Source of the DNA: JAYRSJ01 sp041920215
GTDB taxonomy: Bacteria; Pseudomonadota; Gammaproteobacteria; Burkholderiales; Burkholderiaceae_C
Direction: 5' to 3'
Assembly (NCBI GenBank): GCA_041920215.1
Contig: JAYRSJ010000034.1
Coordinates: 1-31,644 of the forward strand
Length of the DNA: 31,644 bases
Part shown: positions 1 through 5,792 of the stretch, one piece after another
How positions within the stretch are numbered: position 1 is the first letter of the stretch
Layout of the letters: every line of letters begins with the position of its first letter
Position numbers and translations under genes: made by a program
The notes under the pieces: generated by a model
Told to the model about the DNA's origin: nothing
The model's input: only the letters and a program-made list of their open reading frames with translations
Databases searched by the model: none

Positions 1-47
1 TTCGTCTCGCTGTACTTCCGCCTTGTCAGCGGCTTGTCGCTTGCCAT
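1..47 (-). CDS. Possible N-terminal fragment of an IS66-type transposase accessory protein (TnpA/OrfA), cut by the window edge
   Basis: Only 15 codons are visible, from the ATG at 47-45: MASDKPLTRRKYSET. An AGGTGG Shine-Dalgarno-like stretch sits 5 nt upstream, which supports a real start. The basic R-R-K-Y-S context resembles the beginning of the small helix-turn-helix protein OrfA/TnpA of IS66-family elements, which often begins with a charged stretch followed by R-R-x-Y/H-S. Fifteen residues are too few for a firm call, and it could be another small DNA-binding protein. It is in the same orientation as, and 53 bp downstream of, the primase-like gene. Confidence 0.3.
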   Translation of the reverse strand, partial: MASDKPLTRRKYSET

Positions 48-76
48 CGTGTCCACCTAAGTTACGTGGACACGAT
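46..76. repeat. Perfect 11-bp inverted repeat between the primase-like gene and the transposase-like start
   Basis: The arms at 46-56 (ATCGTGTCCAC) and 66-76 (GTGGACACGAT) are exact reverse complements separated by 9 nt. On the minus strand it lies 23 bp downstream of the primase-like stop codon, and its distal arm contains the AT of the next ATG. It could be a terminator of the primase transcript (no U-tract is visible), an operator for the transposase-like gene, or a structure at an insertion-sequence tip. The sequence alone does not decide. Confidence 0.6.
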
Positions 77-99
77 CCTTGCCGACGGGGCCGGCAGCT

Positions 100-1221
100 T
101 CAAGGTGACTTGGCCAGACGCTTACCGGTGTCCGCCTTACTGGCGCGCTGAAGGGCTGCATGGGCTTTCGATATCAGTTTCGCCTCAGTCCAATCGGGCA
201 CAAACTCGCGGCCCAAGGTGAGCACTTCCTGCTTCAGGTTGGGCAGATAGGCTGAATGACAGAGGAAGCATGCCGCCAGAAACATGAAGGTGTCTCGTTG
301 ACCGTCAGGAACACCATCGGCGGCCCACCCTCTAAGTTCAACCAAGCGGCGTAGGTCGTTCAGCCTCATCCAGTTCAGGTTGGCGGCCGACGAGCGGCGT
401 CCGCCAAACAGCTTTTGCCTACTGGCATTAGCTTCATCGTCGACGGGACGCGTGTCGCTTACGTCGTCATTGGCAGCAGGCATGCCGCGCCCTACGTTCT
501 GCGCCTCCCCGCGAATCAACGACCGTCGATGAATCTCGTCACGGCTCAAGGGCAACAGTCGTTCGGCGAGGTCTTCGAAGTCCCAGCCCAGGCAGCCGTT
601 TGATAGGCGCATATTGCCGCCGGCCACGGTTTGCGCTCGGTAGAGCACACGCACCACCGTGCCGGATTTCCTGTTCATCGTGCCCTCTAGGCGGAGCACC
701 CGCGATGCATCCACCGCGCGAGGGTCCGCCCCAAACTGGCGCAGTTGTTGTGAGAGCTCACGCTGAACAGCCTGCCATCGAAGCAACGCGCATCGCGGCA
801 GCGGCGTCGAGAGGACCCACTTCAGATGCAGGCCGCGGCCAGAGCTAAGGACGATGCTAGGCAGGGGTAAACCAAGGTCTTCCAAGCTTATGAGAACCCA
901 GCCGCAAAGCCGCTCTGGGTCCATGTCCCTGAGTTCCGGGATGCTATAAGTGTCCAAGTCGGAGAAAACAACGGGCATCCGCCACAGATGGACCGCAGCC
1001 CTGCTTCGCTTGAAGAACTGCCCTTGGCTAAGGTAGTAAGCGTCGGCGCCGGGCCTCAAGTTCTCAAGCGCCTCGGGGAGGTCTTGCAGCCGCGTCGGTT
1101 TGGCTTTGTATCGACCTGCTTGCATTAAGTCGAGAGAGACAAAGCCCGGAAGAGATGGGTCGTGGTACGAGGACGGCTCCGACTCGTACCAGTGCCGAGA
1201 CAACGCAAGAGAAGAAGACAT
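100..1221 (-). CDS. Archaeo-eukaryotic primase-like replication protein of a mobile element
   Basis: This 373-residue protein has motifs in the order expected for the AEP/prim-pol fold used by plasmid and phage replication proteins. A hydrophobic strand leads into D88-L-D90 (VVFSDLD), a candidate metal-binding DxD. SSGRGLHLKW at about 126-135 matches the usual S-G-x-G-x-H motif, with H132. DASRVLRLEGTMNRK at 171-185 resembles the R-x-x-R-x-x-G-T-x-N-x-K block. The region after about residue 215 is polar and ends in a helical segment; no helicase P-loop is present. The start at 1221 has GGAG about 9 nt upstream. It is followed downstream by an inverted repeat and a transposase-like start. The likely role is primer synthesis or initiation during element replication. 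The fold assignment is by motif reading only, and the substrate is unknown. Confidence 0.6.
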   Translation of the reverse strand: MSSSLALSRHWYESEPSSYHDPSLPGFVSLDLMQAGRYKAKPTRLQDLPEALENLRPGADAYYLSQGQFFKRSRAAVHLWRMPVVFSDLDTYSIPELRDMDPERLCGWVLISLEDLGLPLPSIVLSSGRGLHLKWVLSTPLPRCALLRWQAVQRELSQQLRQFGADPRAVDASRVLRLEGTMNRKSGTVVRVLYRAQTVAGGNMRLSNGCLGWDFEDLAERLLPLSRDEIHRRSLIRGEAQNVGRGMPAANDDVSDTRPVDDEANASRQKLFGGRRSSAANLNWMRLNDLRRLVELRGWAADGVPDGQRDTFMFLAACFLCHSAYLPNLKQEVLTLGREFVPDWTEAKLISKAHAALQRASKADTGKRLAKSP

Positions 1222-1334
1222 AAGGGCTCCGCTGCACGGCGGATGTGCCCTTTGCTGCTACACATTTCATAAGGCTGCCCGCCGCACCCCAGACCGATGC
1301 CTGCTAGGGTCAAACGGTTTGAGGCTTTGTTTTA

Positions 1335-1353
1335 GGCCCGCGCCATGCGGGCC
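1335..1353. terminator. GC-rich hairpin between hipA and the primase-like gene
   Basis: GGCCCGC (1335-1341) and GCGGGCC (1347-1353) form a perfect 7-bp stem with a 5-nt loop. It lies about 95 bp beyond the hipA stop and about 115 bp before the primase-like start, so it could end the hipBA transcript. No U-tract follows on the minus strand, so an intrinsic terminator is uncertain. The rest of 1222-1448 shows no coding signal. Confidence 0.3.
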
Positions 1354-1448
1354 ATATTCGCGGTGTAGCCATCGCTGGTTATACGTCGAGCCATGCTCAG
1401 TCTCGTCAGACCCAGTTCCTCAATCCACAACGACCTGGCGCTTCACAC

Positions 1449-2798
1449 CTACCCGGCTCCAGTGTTCTCCAGCCCCTGCACCCAGCGCTTCGCCTGGCCA
1501 CGAATACCCTCAAATACAGCCTCGGCAGTTCGTGGCGGAAAGTCCGCGGGGAGCCTCGCCTGCACAACCGCTATCGCCGGTTCGACTCGCTGCACTAGGG
1601 CCTGCATGTCTTGCCACACATCATCAACGCCTGCCTTGGCGGCGACGCCCTGCCAGTGCCGTGTCTGGATGCTGTGAAGGGGGTAATGAACGTTCTTGGA
1701 ACGCACGGCCATCGCCAACTTTGCCTTCCTCCATGGGACCTGATTGGCGGCGTTTCCCACCACAGGCCACACCGAAATGACGTCGTAGAGGGGCGTCAAA
1801 CGGTGGCGTCCATTTGGCAGCAGGAAGATGGAGAAATTCTTCGCGTGCCCGTCCGTTGCCGCCAGGAGCCAGAAGGCCAACTGAGTACAGAGAAAGTTGG
1901 AGACGTCAGTCTGCGGCTCCTGGCTGGCCAGCATGACTTGCGCGCATTGCGCCATGCTGGGCCCGCCATGGCTCTCATACTTGGCGGCTGATGGCAAACC
2001 CAGGACTTGGCAGAGGTCCTCTTGAGGCAGGCGAGCTATCCAGCGCTGCCCATCTGTGCGTGTTGCCCAGGCACGGTCAAAACGCTCCACAACCAGCGTC
2101 AGCTGCTCGCCAAAGCGAACCATCTCTGTAACAGCAACTGGGAGCCCGAGCTCCGTCAAGAACTGGGCACAGAGCCATTCGTTTTGAACCGAATGCGTGA
2201 GGTCCAGACGCCGTCCGCCGACGAGGCCCAATGGCAGCTTGATGATGTGAGTCGTCGGCGTAGCTCCCAGGGGCTTGCACCACCGGCCATCTAGGCGCAG
2301 CAAGGCCGTTTTCTCTTGCGCGCCGGCGATGGAGATGCGGAAATCATCAGCGTCATGGTCGTCGCCGAGCCCAGGAGCGCCAACAACGCCTTGTAAGTGC
2401 TGTTCGATTTCAGCGTCGCTCATCGGTTCGCCGTTGACCTGGTCAAAACCGATGGGTTCCGTGCCGGGCGGCATCAGTTGCACAGCTCCGACACAATCTC
2501 GCCCTATCGCTTGCAGTAGCTCGAATGCCTCGACCGAGTTCGTTTTGAAGCGCCTGGCAACGCGCTTGCGTATGCGTTCATCGTCAGGCAGCAAGTTGTC
2601 GAAGTAGTTCGAGACCGCATCTCCCGACACTGTCCTGTCCGGCGTGATGGGCAGGGACAGGGATAAGGGACGTACACGAGGCGAGTCCAGCCAGGCGGCC
2701 TGGTAGCTGAAACGGTGGTTGCCCGTCCGGCCACGATGCCAAACGCCCACGTGCTCGCCGTTCATCCACACCCAGAGTTCGCTCAACTTGTCAGCCAT
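1449..2798 (-). CDS. hipA: HipA-type serine/threonine kinase toxin
   Basis: This 449-residue protein is the size of classical HipA toxins, which phosphorylate translation-related targets such as glutamyl-tRNA synthetase (family knowledge) and cause growth arrest. Visible blocks are an N-terminal HipA_N region with the LPDDERIRKRVARRF stretch near 70-84, and ISIAGAQEKTALL at 155-167, the loop holding the regulatory serine (S156 here, equivalent to E. coli S150). HIIKLP near 184 is the nucleotide-binding lysine strand. LVVERFDR follows near 235, then ATDGHAKNFSI at 314-324 with catalytic D316 and N321, and LYDVIS near 337 with metal-binding D339. The kinase core therefore looks intact, not degenerate. 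It lies 24 bp downstream of hipB in the same direction. The natural target cannot be read from the sequence. Confidence 0.92.
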   Translation of the reverse strand: MADKLSELWVWMNGEHVGVWHRGRTGNHRFSYQAAWLDSPRVRPLSLSLPITPDRTVSGDAVSNYFDNLLPDDERIRKRVARRFKTNSVEAFELLQAIGRDCVGAVQLMPPGTEPIGFDQVNGEPMSDAEIEQHLQGVVGAPGLGDDHDADDFRISIAGAQEKTALLRLDGRWCKPLGATPTTHIIKLPLGLVGGRRLDLTHSVQNEWLCAQFLTELGLPVAVTEMVRFGEQLTLVVERFDRAWATRTDGQRWIARLPQEDLCQVLGLPSAAKYESHGGPSMAQCAQVMLASQEPQTDVSNFLCTQLAFWLLAATDGHAKNFSIFLLPNGRHRLTPLYDVISVWPVVGNAANQVPWRKAKLAMAVRSKNVHYPLHSIQTRHWQGVAAKAGVDDVWQDMQALVQRVEPAIAVVQARLPADFPPRTAEAVFEGIRGQAKRWVQGLENTGAG

Positions 2799-2822
2799 GA
2801 AGAGCCTTCGAGCGAATGAATG

Positions 2823-3167
2823 TCACCACTGTCCTGCTGGAGGGTCTGCCTTGCGGCGGGGAGGCGTGGCTGCAGGCTCCTCAGCAATCGTGCGTCCGGC
2901 TTTCTCGCGACGGGCGTCGCCAGCCGATGTCTTGACTTCGGCTGGCACGGGCTGAGCATCTCTGACAACCAGTTGAGCATTGAGCAGCGCGAGAATCTGC
3001 AGCAATTGCTCAACGCTGACGGCTCCCGGATGCGCCTCGATGTCAGCCACTCGGGATTGGACAACGCCAAGTCGCTTGGCGAGGTCCGTCTGCGTCATGC
3101 CCCGTGACTTGCGGAGTGAACGCAGGTACTGCTGAAGTTGGCTAACGATAGCGACCGGGTAGTCCAT
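2823..3167 (-). CDS. hipB: HipB-type antitoxin, Xre-family DNA-binding protein
   Basis: This 114-residue protein has a clear helix-turn-helix at about residues 24-44 (MTQTDLAKRLGVVQSRVADI), the Cro/Xre fold of HipB. It is followed by a strand-rich dimerisation part and then a long, charged, proline-rich tail (about 70-114). The last residue is Trp; E. coli HipB also ends in Trp, which packs in a pocket and influences Lon degradation (family knowledge). The tail here is longer than in E. coli HipB (88 residues). The start at 3167 has GGAG 7 nt upstream. It precedes hipA by 24 bp, the usual antitoxin-first operon, and should neutralise HipA and repress the operon through the palindromes upstream at 3192-3249. 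Confidence 0.87.
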   Translation of the reverse strand: MDYPVAIVSQLQQYLRSLRKSRGMTQTDLAKRLGVVQSRVADIEAHPGAVSVEQLLQILALLNAQLVVRDAQPVPAEVKTSAGDARREKAGRTIAEEPAATPPRRKADPPAGQW

Positions 3168-3191
3168 GGCTCCAGCTTATCTGTCGTAGCC

Positions 3192-3249
3192 GATATTTGC
3201 AAGATATCTCATATAGGCGATATTTTGGAAATATCGCTTAAAAGCGATA
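3192..3249 (-). promoter_or_regulatory. Cluster of GATAT-type palindromes, candidate HipB operators and hipBA promoter region
   Basis: Three inverted repeats lie just upstream of hipB. GATAT/ATATC at 3192-3196 and 3204-3208 has a 7-nt spacer. A perfect 9-bp-arm repeat GCGATATTT/AAATATCGC at 3217-3225 and 3229-3237 has a 3-nt spacer. CGCTT/AAGCG at 3235-3239 and 3242-3246 shares its first arm with the second repeat. The GCGATA word occurs again at 3244-3249. The cluster is AT-rich and 25-82 bp upstream of the hipB start, where autorepression operators are expected. Binding by HipB is inferred. Confidence 0.55.
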
Positions 3250-3294
3250 CACACCCCGTCCAACGAACGTCGCATGAGCCGCAAGCCATCCGTA

Positions 3295-3654
3295 TCACAG
3301 CCCATCCGAAGCGACGCTCGCTTCCGCCTGCGCTCGCAACTTGGCCAACTCACGCGCAGCCCTGTCACTCGCCACGCCCGGCACGCCGACGAACTCCCTC
3401 TTGGGCGCCACAACACCGGCATGCCTGGAAGCGCCGGGCTTGGCATCGCTGAATGGACTCGGCTTCTCCGCCTCACTCCTCAAATGCTGGTCAAGCCATT
3501 CAAAAAACAAGACCGGGTGCCAGTAGACCCTATGCCCCATAGGCACCGGTCGAGGGAGCTTGCCCTCCCCCACCCAGTTCTCAACGGTACGAATGGAGAC
3601 CCCCAAAACCTCAGCGATGTCGTCTTTGCACAAGGGCTTGAAAGCATGCGTCAT
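3295..3654 (-). CDS. AlpA/excisionase-like small helix-turn-helix protein
   Basis: The N-terminal half (about residues 8-47) reads as a MerR/AlpA-type winged helix: DDIAEVLGVSIRTVENWV followed by GKLPRPVPMGHRVYW, where the R-x-Y-W strand forms the wing. Such proteins act as excisionases/directionality factors or transcription regulators in prophages and ICEs. The C-terminal half is Ala/Arg-rich and low in recognisable features. I place the start at 3654 because GAGGT lies 4 nt upstream, giving 119 aa. An in-frame ATG at 3669 would add five residues but has no Shine-Dalgarno sequence and lies inside the palindrome. Its position as the gene closest to the attachment site suits an excision or integration control factor. 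The exact role is inferred. Confidence 0.7.
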   Translation of the reverse strand: MTHAFKPLCKDDIAEVLGVSIRTVENWVGEGKLPRPVPMGHRVYWHPVLFFEWLDQHLRSEAEKPSPFSDAKPGASRHAGVVAPKREFVGVPGVASDRAARELAKLRAQAEASVASDGL

Positions 3655-3658
3655 TTGG

Positions 3659-3686
3659 ACCTCAGACATTAGTTAATGTCTGAGGT
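3659..3686 (-). promoter_or_regulatory. 12-bp-arm inverted repeat containing the ribosome-binding site of the AlpA-like gene
   Basis: ACCTCAGACATT (3659-3670) and AATGTCTGAGGT (3675-3686) are exact reverse complements with a 4-nt spacer. In the minus-strand transcript the second arm contains the GAGGT ribosome-binding site of the AlpA-like gene, so the RNA could fold and hide it. As DNA, the site is a natural dimer operator for autoregulation. Both readings are inference; the palindrome itself is directly visible. Confidence 0.6.
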
Positions 3687-3779
3687 GTACAGCCCAGTTT
3701 TAGCCAAATCGACGCCCTAGTTGACTCCGAAGACCAAGCAACCAGCCCGCTATCGTTTAGGCCTCCCGTGCAAACAAAA

Positions 3780-3819
3780 TCAGTGGCAAATCAGTGGCAG
3801 AAGAGGCACTTCTGCCACT
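3780..3819. repeat. Two direct and one inverted AGTGGCA copies, candidate integrase arm-type sites
   Basis: TCAGTGGCA occurs at 3780-3788 and again at 3791-3799 as an 11-bp-phased direct repeat. The second copy is the left arm of a perfect 11-bp inverted repeat, AGTGGCAGAAG (3793-3803) and CTTCTGCCACT (3809-3819). Repeated short words on both strands about 110-150 bp inside an attachment core are typical of arm-binding sites for tyrosine integrases. The hairpin could alternatively be a terminator, but no U-tract follows. Confidence 0.5.
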
Positions 3820-3928
3820 AAGCGCAGGTTCGCGCAGGAGAACGAAAACACGCGCAACAGGTTGATTTATAATGGATAGCTAATATTCAAGAGCAGGTCT
3901 AAGCTCCCAAAATTTAGGTTTTTGGCCG

Positions 3929-3973
3929 TTCGGGACGTAGAGGCCGGAGGTTCGAATCCTCTCACCCCGACCA
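3929..3973 (+). pseudogene. 3' half of tRNA-Pro(CGG), candidate attR of the integrated element
   Basis: From 3929 the sequence reads as a tRNA from the anticodon loop to CCA. The loop is TTCGGGA with anticodon CGG (3931-3933). The 3' anticodon stem is CGTAG, followed by five variable-loop bases. The T arm is GGAGG-TTCGAAT-CCTCT (3946-3962), then the acceptor strand CACCCCG (3963-3969), discriminator A, and CCA (3971-3973). The 5' side is missing: bases before the loop pair with the 3' anticodon stem for only two positions, and no D arm or matching acceptor strand is seen upstream. A tRNA truncated in its anticodon region is the usual scar left by an element that integrates into a tRNA 3' end. 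It cannot be a functional tRNA by itself. Confidence 0.75.
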
Positions 3974-4148
3974 GATTTCAAGGTGCAACGACAAGCTCGC
4001 TTGCACTTAAAGGGCCAAGAAGCCCTTCTGGTTTTTACCAACTCCTCAATTGCAGACCAAGCGCTCTGAAGCGGGCTACAGTGCAGCTTCGCGACTGCAG
4101 CAACGCTTCCCCGCTGCTTCAACGCACCGCTTGAATGAGGAGACACCG

Positions 4149-4460
4149 ATGAGCAAAAAGCGCCCGCTCTGGGCATTGGCACTGCTGGCCATCAGCAGCG
4201 CGAATGCATGGGCCCAAGACCCCCTACTGGCCCGCAGTCTCGCTGCCACCTGTGCCAACTGCCATGGCACCAACGGAGTTGCTCAAGGGGAGATGAAGAC
4301 ACTTGCAGGGCGCGACGCGGCTGAACTCATCCAGCTGATGAACGAATTCCGCAGCGGCAGCCGCCCGGCCACGATCATGCATCAGATCAGCAAGGGCTAC
4401 ACGGATGAGCAAATCCGTTTGGTCGCCACCTACTTTGCCGCACAAACGGGCAAGCGCTGA
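4149..4460 (+). CDS. fccA: Monoheme cytochrome c subunit of flavocytochrome c sulfide dehydrogenase
   Basis: This 103-residue protein has a Sec signal peptide (positive start, hydrophobic core, likely cleavage after AWA at 20-22) and one heme motif, CANCH at 35-39. Its C-terminal part has methionines that could supply the sixth heme ligand (IMHQISKGYTDEQ). The start at 4149 has GAGGAG 6 nt upstream. It lies 10 bp before the flavoprotein gene fccB, so the pair forms the periplasmic complex in which FccB oxidises sulfide and FccA passes electrons to other c-type cytochromes. The well-studied Allochromatium FccA has two hemes; this one is a single-heme version. The assignment rests largely on the linkage to fccB. 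Confidence 0.8.
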   Translation: MSKKRPLWALALLAISSANAWAQDPLLARSLAATCANCHGTNGVAQGEMKTLAGRDAAELIQLMNEFRSGSRPATIMHQISKGYTDEQIRLVATYFAAQTGKR

Positions 4461-4470
4461 GGAGCATGGC

Positions 4471-5757
4471 ATGACTATTCAGAACAAACTCAATCGCCGC
4501 CAGATGATGGTGCTGGGGGCAGTTGCGGCCGGCGCGGGACTGACGGCTTGCGCGACACCCATATCCAAAGGCCCCTCCTTGGGCCATGTGGTAATCGTCG
4601 GCGGCGGCTTTGGCGGCGCCACCGCGGCGCGCTATCTGAAGCTTTGGGGCGGCAATATCGACGTCACCCTGGTTGAGCGCAACGCCAGCTTCGTCTCTTG
4701 CCCGATCTCCAATCTGGTACTGGGCGGTCACAAGCAAATCGCCGACATCACGCGCGGCTACGAAGGCCTGCGCAGCTTAGGCGTGCGAGTGATTCAGGCC
4801 GAGGTGAGTGGTCTGGACGCAGGGGGCAAGCGGCTGCGCCTCGGGGATGGAACGGAACTGCGCTACGACCGCTTGCTACTTTCGCCCGGCATCGATTTCA
4901 TGACCGACTCGATTGGCGGACTGCAGGCCAGTTTGGATGCCCAGCAGGTGTTTCACGGCTGGAAGGCCGGCCCCCAGACCGTCGGTTTGCGCCGCCAGCT
5001 TGAGGCGATGCCAGACGGCGGCGTGTTTGCCATGAGCATTCCCAAGGTGCCCTACCGCTGCCCGCCCGGCCCCTATGAGCGCGCCTGCATGGTCGCCAGC
5101 TACCTGAAGCAGTACAAGCCCAAGTCCAAGGTGCTGATTCTGGACGCCAACGCAGAGATTCAGTCCAAAAAGGCGTTGTTCGAGCGGGCATTCAGTCAGC
5201 ACTACAGCAGCCTGATCGAGTATCGGCCGAACTCTGAATTGAGAGAAGTCTCCAATGGTGGCCGGCTGGCCAAGCTGGAGTTCGAGGACGTCAAGGCAGA
5301 TGTCCTGAACGTCATACCGCCCCAGCGTGCCGCTGATCTTGCTGCGGCCGCCGGCCTCGCCAACATCAACAAGCGTTGGGTGGGTGTCGATTGGCTGACG
5401 ATGGAGTCGGTCGTGGCCCCCGGTGTGCACGTCATCGGAGATGCCACGTTTCCAGCGCCCGCGATGCCCAAGTCTGGCCATATGGCCAACCAGCATGCCA
5501 AGGTGGCTGCCGCGGCCATCATCCAGTTGCTCAAGAGCGAACCGGTCAATGCCACGCCGGTAGTGATGAACACTTGCTACAGCTTCGTGACCGCCCGAGA
5601 CGTCGTTCATGTAGCGTCTGTCCACCAGTACGACGCTATGGAGAAGACCTTCAAAGCAGTGCCGGGCTCGGGTGGCGTCTCTGCGGCAGCGAATCGGCTT
5701 GAAGGCGACTACGCGCTGTCGTGGGCGCAAAACATCTGGTCCGACATGCTGGGCTGA
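4471..5757 (+). CDS. fccB: Flavoprotein subunit of flavocytochrome c sulfide dehydrogenase
   Basis: This 428-residue flavoprotein of the FccB/SoxF family oxidises sulfide to sulfur or polysulfide in the periplasm. The N-terminus has a twin-arginine-like signal (NRRQMMVLGAVAAGAG), followed by LTAC at 24-27 that also fits a lipobox. The FAD dinucleotide motif GGGFGG is at 44-49. The two redox cysteines of the family appear to be present: C197 in YRCPPGPYERA and C369 in NTCYSF. A C-terminal FAD contact, HVIGDATFPAPAMPKSG, is also visible. Length is normal. The start at 4471 has GGAG 6 nt upstream. It is co-transcribed with fccA and converges with a diheme cytochrome c gene that could accept its electrons. 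Confidence 0.9.
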   Translation: MTIQNKLNRRQMMVLGAVAAGAGLTACATPISKGPSLGHVVIVGGGFGGATAARYLKLWGGNIDVTLVERNASFVSCPISNLVLGGHKQIADITRGYEGLRSLGVRVIQAEVSGLDAGGKRLRLGDGTELRYDRLLLSPGIDFMTDSIGGLQASLDAQQVFHGWKAGPQTVGLRRQLEAMPDGGVFAMSIPKVPYRCPPGPYERACMVASYLKQYKPKSKVLILDANAEIQSKKALFERAFSQHYSSLIEYRPNSELREVSNGGRLAKLEFEDVKADVLNVIPPQRAADLAAAAGLANINKRWVGVDWLTMESVVAPGVHVIGDATFPAPAMPKSGHMANQHAKVAAAAIIQLLKSEPVNATPVVMNTCYSFVTARDVVHVASVHQYDAMEKTFKAVPGSGGVSAAANRLEGDYALSWAQNIWSDMLG

Positions 5758-5770
5758 TGCATCGCAGGAA

Positions 5771-5785
5771 GCGCGGCTGCCGCGC
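5771..5785. terminator. Short GC hairpin between convergent fccB and cytochrome c4 genes
   Basis: GCGCGG (5771-5776) and CCGCGC (5780-5785) form a 6-bp stem with a 3-nt loop in the 35-bp gap between the two convergent stop codons. There is no T-tract on either side, so a bidirectional terminator is only plausible. Confidence 0.3.
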
Positions 5786-5792
5786 CGGCGTT

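Larger units (their letters stand above)
1..3973. mobile_element. Right-hand part of a putative integrative element, ending at a tRNA-Pro attachment site
   Basis: Everything left of the tRNA-Pro remnant at 3929-3973 has accessory character: a transposase-like start, a primase-like replication protein, a HipBA toxin-antitoxin pair and an AlpA-like regulator. Everything to the right is ordinary Burkholderiales chromosome. All genes here are on the minus strand and read away from the attachment site. No integrase, relaxase or structural phage gene is visible, so whether this is an ICE, a prophage or a satellite cannot be decided. The left end, the integrase and the intact tRNA would be outside the window. 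The boundary is inferred from the truncated tRNA and gene content, not from a comparison with an empty site. Confidence 0.55.
3655..4148. other. Gene-free junction between the element and the chromosome
   Basis: No convincing coding region lies here. The stretch holds, in order, the palindrome at 3659-3686, the AGTGGCA repeats at 3780-3819, an AT-richer segment around 3860-3925, the tRNA-Pro 3' remnant ending at 3973, and the untranslated leader of fccA. Short open frames exist on both strands but have no ribosome-binding sites or recognisable products. Confidence 0.6.

Noticed and set aside
1100..1780. Plus-strand open frame across the primase-hipA gap
   Set aside because: It overlaps two supported minus-strand genes, has no ribosome-binding site and its product is low-complexity Pro/Arg/Ser.
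3929..3973. A functional tRNA-Pro gene
   Set aside because: The D arm, 5' acceptor strand and most of the 5' anticodon stem are missing, so no cloverleaf can form.
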